Assembly: GCF_000321225.1 (NCBI RefSeq)
Contig: NW_004450328.1
Coordinates: forward strand, 3,351,202-3,415,201
DNA length: 64,000 nucleotides
Source: Odobenus rosmarus divergens
Lineage: Eukaryota; Chordata; Mammalia; Carnivora; Odobenidae
Direction: 5' to 3'
In this document: positions 60,030 to 64,000 of the stretch, piece after piece
Layout of the letters: every line of letters starts with the position of its first letter
Position numbering within the stretch: position 1 is the first letter of the stretch
Translations under genes and position numbers: made by a program
Notes under the pieces: generated by a model
Told to the model about the DNA's origin: nothing
Databases searched by the model: none
What the model saw: only the letters and a program-made list of their open reading frames with translations

Positions 60030-62577
60030 CTGGCGGAGAGGGAGAAGAGAGGAACACACAATGGGAGCTGATCTGCCTTTCTTTACTCCCCAAGCCCCCA
60101 CGCCTTCACCTGCCGGCCCCAGGCTTTATTCCTCCTCATGTGAACTTCAGTTTCCCACCTCCCCATTTTTCCGGGCATCAGTTCTCACCGTGGCCCCCCT
60201 ACCCCTGCAGGCCTGATTCCCGCTCCAGATCTTAAGATCACAACTAAGCCAGTAGGTGAATTTAAGTGTGTAATTAAAAGCTCATCAGTCATAACCATTT
60301 GAACCCAGACTGGGGGCTAGAGAAGTATCTGACACCCACAGGGGAAGGAGGCTCTCACCCCACCCATCTGATGCCCAGAGGCTGGGAAACCTGTTATTTT
60401 GCTAATCAGAGGAAGCTCATTAAGACTCTAATTTTCCTCCTTAATGGGGCTGCTAATTGGGACCAATAAACTTTCCTTATGAGCCCAGAGAGCTGACAGT
60501 GCCTGGAACACTTGAAGAGTTAAAAAAAAAAAAAAGAGAGAGAGAGAAAGGAAAAAGAAAAAAAGCATGAAAGCAATCAGATTTCCCTGAGGGGATGGGG
60601 GCCCTCCAAAAGGACTGGGGGCACTTTCCCGTTATCCAAGCACAGAAAGTTCAAGCAGAGGTGTGTGTGTCGGGGGGGGGCCCACTTGAAGCCACGGGGG
60701 GCTTCTACAGAGACGACCTTGAGAGGGAAATGAAAAGGAAAGGGAGAAGGGGAAAGTGTGTGGAGACCGCCCAGCTGCTGACTTGGTGCTTGGAGCTCGT
60801 GCTGTCCTCCTCATCTCTCCCGATCCTCCTCACAGGCCTGCGAGGGGACCCAGGCATCAGGCTGTCCATTTTACAGATCAGGAAATCAACACTCAGGGAG
60901 ATTTCTCCCAGATCACAGGCTGGGAAGTGACCAGAAATGCAAGGTTCTGGGTCTGGCTCGCCCCAGCCTCTGCAAGGGAGATGACCTTGGGAGTCACGTG
61001 AAACTCCTAAATGTGGACGGCTGGCAGGAGACGGGTGATGAGGAAAGCTCAGACAGAACCTCCTGGTCACGAGGCAGAGAAATTCCCAGGACCGTCCGCT
61101 TTCCTTGGCTTGTTGCATCCAGTGACTAGACCTGACAGTCTGCGCGGATGACCTCAAAACACTACTCCCCGCTGAAGCCCCCCATTAACACTCCCATCCT
61201 GGCACCCCTTCTTCTCTTTCGTTTATTTTCTTGTTGCTATATCCCATGCCTAGGACGGTGCCTGACACATAAGAGGTGCCTTACACATTTTGTTGAGTGA
61301 ATGAAGGTGAATGAGTGAGATGCCCCTCGTTCCTGGAAAACCCATCTGGTCTAATGCCTTTAAAGGTCAGTTTGCAAGGGGTTGGCACCAAAGGAACAGG
61401 CGTTCAGAGTGGCCTCCTGGTAGAACTTAGCTACACCTAGCTATCACTCCAAAACGGGTGATAGGATTCCAGCTTGAGGGAATAAGGCCTCAGGAGCTAA
61501 ATTCTAGGTTTCCACGATGTTTAGAGCCTTAGCAGAGTCCCTGGGGAGGGTCCGAGCTTCGAGCGGCTGTGTGGGAGGGGCACCGTGTGTATGGGGGCAG
61601 TGGTGCAGGAAGACAAGGCCAAGACTCACGAGGAGGCAGCTGGGAGGCAACCGAAGTGAAGCAGGAGCGAGCTGAACCCTGCCAAACAGCGGTAGGAGAG
61701 ACGGGAGTTGGATTTTGGGAAGTAAATTAATTTCTTCATCTCTGCAGCTCTTTAGGCATGAAATGCCCCCTCCCCCATCTGTAAGTGTCCTTGGAGCGGT
61801 GGGAGCAGAGGCCTCCGCTGCGCTGGGGGCTGCCTATTCTGAAGAGGCCTGCTGGGCTTGCCTAGGACAGGTAAGAGTTTATGTACCTTGACTGTCCCGA
61901 GAAATTCAAGCTCAGCTGTCCCGAGCAGAAGGGAAAGGGTTAAAGCCAAGGCCGCCATGGAGTAGGAAAGTGGGAGCCCCGAGGGAGGCAAGAAGTGCTG
62001 GGAGCCCACCCAGGAACAGGCCCCGGGGCACCAGCCTTGTACCTCGGGCCGGCCCCACAGCGGAGGGAAGGACAGAAGGAGGCTGCCGCCTCGCAGAGAG
62101 GTGTGGAGCGCGGCCCAGGGTGACCCTGACATGGAGGCAGCTGCGGGAATGCAGCCGCCCGGGCCCGTCCCCCCCCCCCGCCCCCCACGCCCGCACCGGC
62201 GCAGACCCTTGACTTCTGCTCGGGCCGGTCCCCGCGACCCTCTTCCGGCTCCCGGGCCGGAGCCCCGCATCCTGGCCTCCCCCGCCCGCAGCGCCCCCAG
62301 GATTCCGGCGCTCCGCGGCGGCCCGGCCCCGCCGGCCGCCCAATTCCCTCTTCCCAGAATGCTCACGCCCTCCCTCCCCTCCCCCACAGCCAGACCCTCG
62401 CGCTCTTCCCAGAATCCTCGGCCCCTCGCGGCCCCTGCCCGGCCCCCACCCCACCAGCGCCCGGGGCGGGGAGGGGGCGCAGGCCCGCGCGCCCCCGCCT
62501 CCCGCGCCCCATTGTTCCCGGCGGCCGTCCCGGGCCCTCCGGGCCACCCCCCAGGAACCCAGGCGTCCCCAACTCAC
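60030..62577. other. ZNF629: ZNF629 first intron and part of its CpG island
   Basis: Between the coding start exon and the donor at 62577. It holds an A/GA-rich stretch at 60520-60565, an L2/MIR-like fragment near 61180-61320 (GGTGCCTGACACATAAGAGG), and very GC-rich sequence from about 62100. No coding exon is recognised. Confidence 0.5.
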
Positions 62578-62720
62578 GGCTCTGGGGTCTGGGGAAGGCC
62601 GGAAGGCAGAATCCAGCCCCAGGGGACTTAACCCCTTGAATGCCCTGCCTTGGGGGGCGGGCTGGACGCCGAGGACTCTGGGGTCCTTCTCAAGGGGTGA
62701 TCCCAGGCTGAGGACCCGGG
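62100..62720 (-). promoter_or_regulatory. ZNF629: ZNF629 promoter CpG island with untranslated first exon
   Basis: Extremely GC- and CpG-rich sequence. On the minus strand a donor GTGAGTTGGGG starts at 62577, giving a likely untranslated exon beginning somewhere past 62600. The transcription start site cannot be fixed. Long frames through the island are composition shadows. Confidence 0.55.
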
Positions 62721-64000
62721 GACCAGTTCAGGGTGACTGGGACGGAGCAGGAAGTGACCCCAGCTTCCCGGGCCCCTCTAGCCTGGAGTCAGAGCATCAG
62801 CTCTATGGGATTTAACCCTTTGCCTCCCGCAGCCTGGGAAAAAAAAGCACGGGGAGCGGGGAGGTGGCTGAGACGCCCCTCTCTCGGTCTCCCACGGGAC
62901 CGGGTCATCGGGGGGGAAGCCCAGATGCCAGTGGAGGGTCTCTGGATTGCTGGCCACTCTCCATCCCAAAGGGGCTCTGCCAGCGTCAAGCCCGATCTCG
63001 GATTTGGTGGCTGCTCGTCCCCTGGGGCCTGCCTTTGTTGGGACTGAGACCCAGGGATGGGGCTCAGATGCCTGGGTTGTGGGGTGGGAGCGGGAACTGG
63101 CTGGGCAGGTGCCGAGAGGGAACATCCTACAGACTGAGAATGGCTTAAATGAAGTAATAAGTCCTGGCAGCCAGAGTTTGGGCTGAGGGGACCAGTGCAG
63201 CCAGGATGGATTTGTAGCACGCTTCTTCCCCCATTAGCTCTCCTCAGAGCTGCCATGGTGGCAGGAGGGAAGTCGGGGTGGGGGGGGTTGTTTCCCTGAC
63301 CAGGGACGGCTCTTCCCGGCAGCTCAGGAGGTACCTGGCTCATAGCAGGAGAAACCCTTAAAATCCTGAGAACGCTGTCTCCTTCACCCAGCTGCCCAGC
63401 CAGGCGCGTCCCCGTCTTATTTCTGGCTCCCATCACCTTTGACACCTCACTCCCACCTCAGGGCCTTTGTCCCTCCCGCTCTCCCTTTCTCTGCTCTGCT
63501 TCTCAGGGCACAGCACGCATCAACTCCTGACGAACATGTGCGTGTTTGCCGTCTGTCGGCCTGTACCCATGCCTTCCTCACGTGCACGCACGCACCTTAA
63601 TGTCTGCGCCTCTCGGACTCAGTGCTGTCTCCCCAGCTCCTGGAACAGACTGGCATGTAGTAGGTGCTCAGTTCACACAGTGCAGGAGATGAAGTCATCC
63701 TCCTGCCTCATCCATCCATTTCTGGATCAACCCCCAGGCAGGACAGATGTGGCAAAGTTGGGCAAAGCTGGGCTCTGGCTGCGTAATCACATTCATAGTT
63801 CAGACACCCCCGCTGTCCACCCCTCACTCTGAGGGACAGATGAGGAAGAGGTGGACTTGGGATCTGACCCGGCCCTCACTACTGTCTCCTCCCTGCAACG
63901 GTTGCAAAAGCCTAACGTGGCCTGGGGGCAGTAAGACTGGGGGAGGCGGGGGTGGGGGGGGGAATGATAGGGAAACTGCACCCTGGAGGCTTACAAAAGA
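62721..64000. other. Right-hand spacer
   Basis: No gene is recognised. Near 63610-63700 there is an old L2/MIR-like stretch (CTCCTGGAACAGACTGGCAT then GTAGTAGGTGCTCAGTTC). A G-rich run lies near 63940-63962. Confidence 0.5.

Noticed and set aside
62101..62631. 176-codon Pro/Arg-rich plus-strand frame in the ZNF629 CpG island
   Set aside because: GC-rich composition explains the absence of stops; no protein features seen.

Overview
The window is mammalian nuclear DNA, most likely from a caniform carnivore outside the dog family (bear, seal or mustelid type). The evidence is split genes with GT-AG introns and AATAAA poly(A) signals, CpG-island promoters, and about 15 tRNA-derived CAN-SINEs whose head begins GGGGCGCCTGGGTGGCTCAG and whose tail is (TCTC)n then AATAAA/poly(A). 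There is no sign of bacterial or viral genes. The gene order SRCAP - TMEM265 - PHKG2 - CFAP119 - RNF40 - ZNF629 is the conserved block known from human 16p11.2.

Layout. 1-16.8 kb: the 3' two-thirds of SRCAP (+), 16 coding exons, cut by the left edge, with the C-terminal helicase lobe and three AT-hooks. 18.4-20.3 kb: TMEM265 (+), a two-coding-exon dispanin-type membrane protein. 20.3-24.3 kb: repeat-rich spacer. 24.3-34.4 kb: PHKG2 (+), the complete 406-residue phosphorylase kinase catalytic subunit. 34.5-38.1 kb: CFAP119/CCDC189 (-), complete at 335 residues, tail to tail with PHKG2. 38.1-38.7 kb: a compact bidirectional promoter. 38.8-50.7 kb: RNF40 (+), a complete 1001-residue H2B ubiquitin ligase. 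50.9-51.8 kb: a CpG island with no assigned gene. 53.9-62.7 kb: ZNF629 (-), 868 residues with 19 C2H2 fingers and a long 3' UTR. 62.7-64 kb: spacer.

All splice junctions were placed by hand so that exon phases close; the assembled PHKG2, RNF40, CFAP119 and ZNF629 frames are fully open and agree with the family lengths I remember. SRCAP (H2A.Z exchange) and RNF40 (H2B ubiquitylation) are both chromatin regulators, PHKG2 acts in glycogen breakdown and CFAP119 in cilia/sperm flagella; being neighbours does not imply a shared pathway.

The observations I rate highest are: decayed zinc-finger units in the ZNF629 3' UTR; the orphan CpG island between the converging RNF40 and ZNF629 3' ends, with ZNF143-like promoter elements; the CFAP119/RNF40 promoter with five CCAAT boxes, a MYB-site palindrome and an X-box-like element; a GGGGCT hexanucleotide repeat filling half of a 91-nt CFAP119 intron; and a SINE inserted beside an RNF40 splice acceptor that duplicated its probable branch point. 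Gene names rest on recalled family sequences, not on a database search.
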